NCBI GenBank assembly: GCA_017617065.1
Contig: JAFZWP010000013.1
Coordinates: forward strand, 1 to 64,000
Direction: 5' to 3'
DNA length: 64,000 bases
Origin: Bacilli bacterium
GTDB taxonomy: Bacteria > Bacillota_I > Bacilli_A > ML615J-28 > CAG-698
A program made the translations under genes and the position numbers. Below the pieces are notes generated by a model. It saw only the letters and a list, made by a program, of their open reading frames with translations. It ran no database searches and had not been told where the DNA came from. Shown in pieces: positions 63,525 to 64,000 of the stretch (position 1 is its first letter; each line of letters starts with the position of its first letter).

Positions 63525-64000
63525 CGTTTTTTACCTCCTTTCTTCTCACGAAAGACACTAGTAAAAATACGATTGAAGATGTACACGATTATTAGTAAAA
63601 TTACTGATAATGCGGCACTCATACCAAGTTCTTTTCTTAAAACTCCATAGTCATCGATGTGGTTAACAACAAGTTGTCCGGCATTTTGTGGAGTTGGGTT
63701 AGATCCAGATAACTGAACACCAATTGCTCCGGCACTAAATGCACCAACGATTGCCATTACGGCACCGAATAACATTTGTGATTTCATATTTGGAACAGTA
63801 ATATAGAATATTTCTTGAATTCTATTTCTAACGCCATCAATGGCAGCTGCTTCGTATTGTTCTTGATCTACATTAAGTAGTCCTGATAGCATCGCTAAGA
63901 ATCCAATACCCATACTACTCCATAAAGTTACCATCATCATAACTGGCATTAAGTATTCAGGAGATTGTAACCACTGAACAGGTTCAGTTATGAAACCTAA
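63521..64000 (-). CDS. Carbohydrate ABC transporter permease (MalF type), 5' end outside window
   Basis: The C-terminal 159 residues of a MalF/UgpA-type permease. The frame is open to the last base, and the ATG near 63949 lies mid-protein (before [11 protein letters not shown]), so the true start is beyond the edge. The EAA loop is [22 protein letters not shown], and the end is basic (REKKGGKKR). It pairs with the MalG-type permease downstream. A solute-binding protein gene may lie just outside the window. Confidence 0.9.
   Translation of the reverse strand, partial: LGFITEPVQWLQSPEYLMPVMMMVTLWSSMGIGFLAMLSGLLNVDQEQYEAAAIDGVRNRIQEIFYITVPNMKSQMLFGAVMAIVGAFSAGAIGVQLSGSNPTPQNAGQLVVNHIDDYGVLRKELGMSAALSVILLIIVYIFNRIFTSVFREKKGGKKR

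Overview
The window is AT-rich DNA (roughly 30% GC by eye) with Gram-positive sigma-A promoters (TTGACA-17-TATAAT types), AGGAGG ribosome sites and many rho-independent terminators. The standard code fits: TGA is used as a stop, for example in mutL and the AbiEi gene. CIRCE/HrcA control, an L27 with the Firmicute-type cleavable leader beside its protease Prp, an L21 leader and lipobox lipoproteins point to a low-GC Bacillota. An uncultured gut member of the Bacilli (Erysipelotrichales/RF39/Acholeplasma-like breadth) is my inference. No rRNA, IS, integrase or CRISPR array was seen, and there is one tRNA.

Layout. 1-2167: hrcA-grpE-dnaK heat-shock operon (dnaK cut by the window edge) behind a perfect promoter flanked by two CIRCE operators. 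2.2-7 kb: patatin phospholipase, two zinc-ribbon membrane proteins, and an ABC exporter-MarR-metallo-beta-lactamase operon. 7-10.5 kb: der and a cytidylate kinase-ribosomal protein S1 fusion with an internal translation start. 10.6-13.5 kb: metallophosphatase, SGNH hydrolase and an AbiE-type toxin-antitoxin pair. 13.7-16.4 kb: an OlsB-like N-acyltransferase coupled to a VTT-PlsC-zinc ribbon fusion, a candidate acyl-amino-acid lipid pathway. 16.4-18.8 kb: rluB-type synthase, a C26 amidohydrolase and birA. 18.8-22.6 kb: a subtilase and a lipoprotein bracketed by about 100-bp direct repeats of the birA promoter and 5' end. 22.7-31.2 kb: conserved core genes miaA-mutL-mutS, an ECF S component, obgE and rplU-prp-rpmA.

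31.2-37.4 kb: 5'-nucleotidase lipoprotein, CvpA, a CCA-adding enzyme with an extra C-terminal nucleotidyltransferase-like domain, a hydrolase, a plus-strand K+ channel and a DUF368 (PopT-type) protein. 37.4-41.9 kb: polysaccharide dehydratase, an uridylyltransferase-only GlmU relative, a NahK-like sugar 1-kinase and mscL, which suggest salvage of N-acetylhexosamines into UDP-sugars. 41.9-48.1 kb: DUF3737, tRNA-Gly(GCC), a membrane diguanylate cyclase, a MacB-like ABC protein, DUF2188 and ssb.

48.3-64 kb: one long minus-strand glycan locus read from the right edge: a MalF/MalG-type permease pair, an NHL-TPR-Yip1 membrane protein, a DUF5696 protein, a single-chain fusion of two ABC permeases, a GH144-like (PF10091) lipoprotein, a cytoplasmic GH3 beta-glucosidase and a 1200-residue repeat lipoprotein. 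It ends at a terminator before a LacI regulator. Family knowledge makes beta-1,2-glucan the leading substrate hypothesis. The strongest candidates for something undescribed are this locus with its fused permease and repeat lipoprotein, the OlsB/VTT-PlsC lipid pair, and the birA-repeat-bounded protease island.
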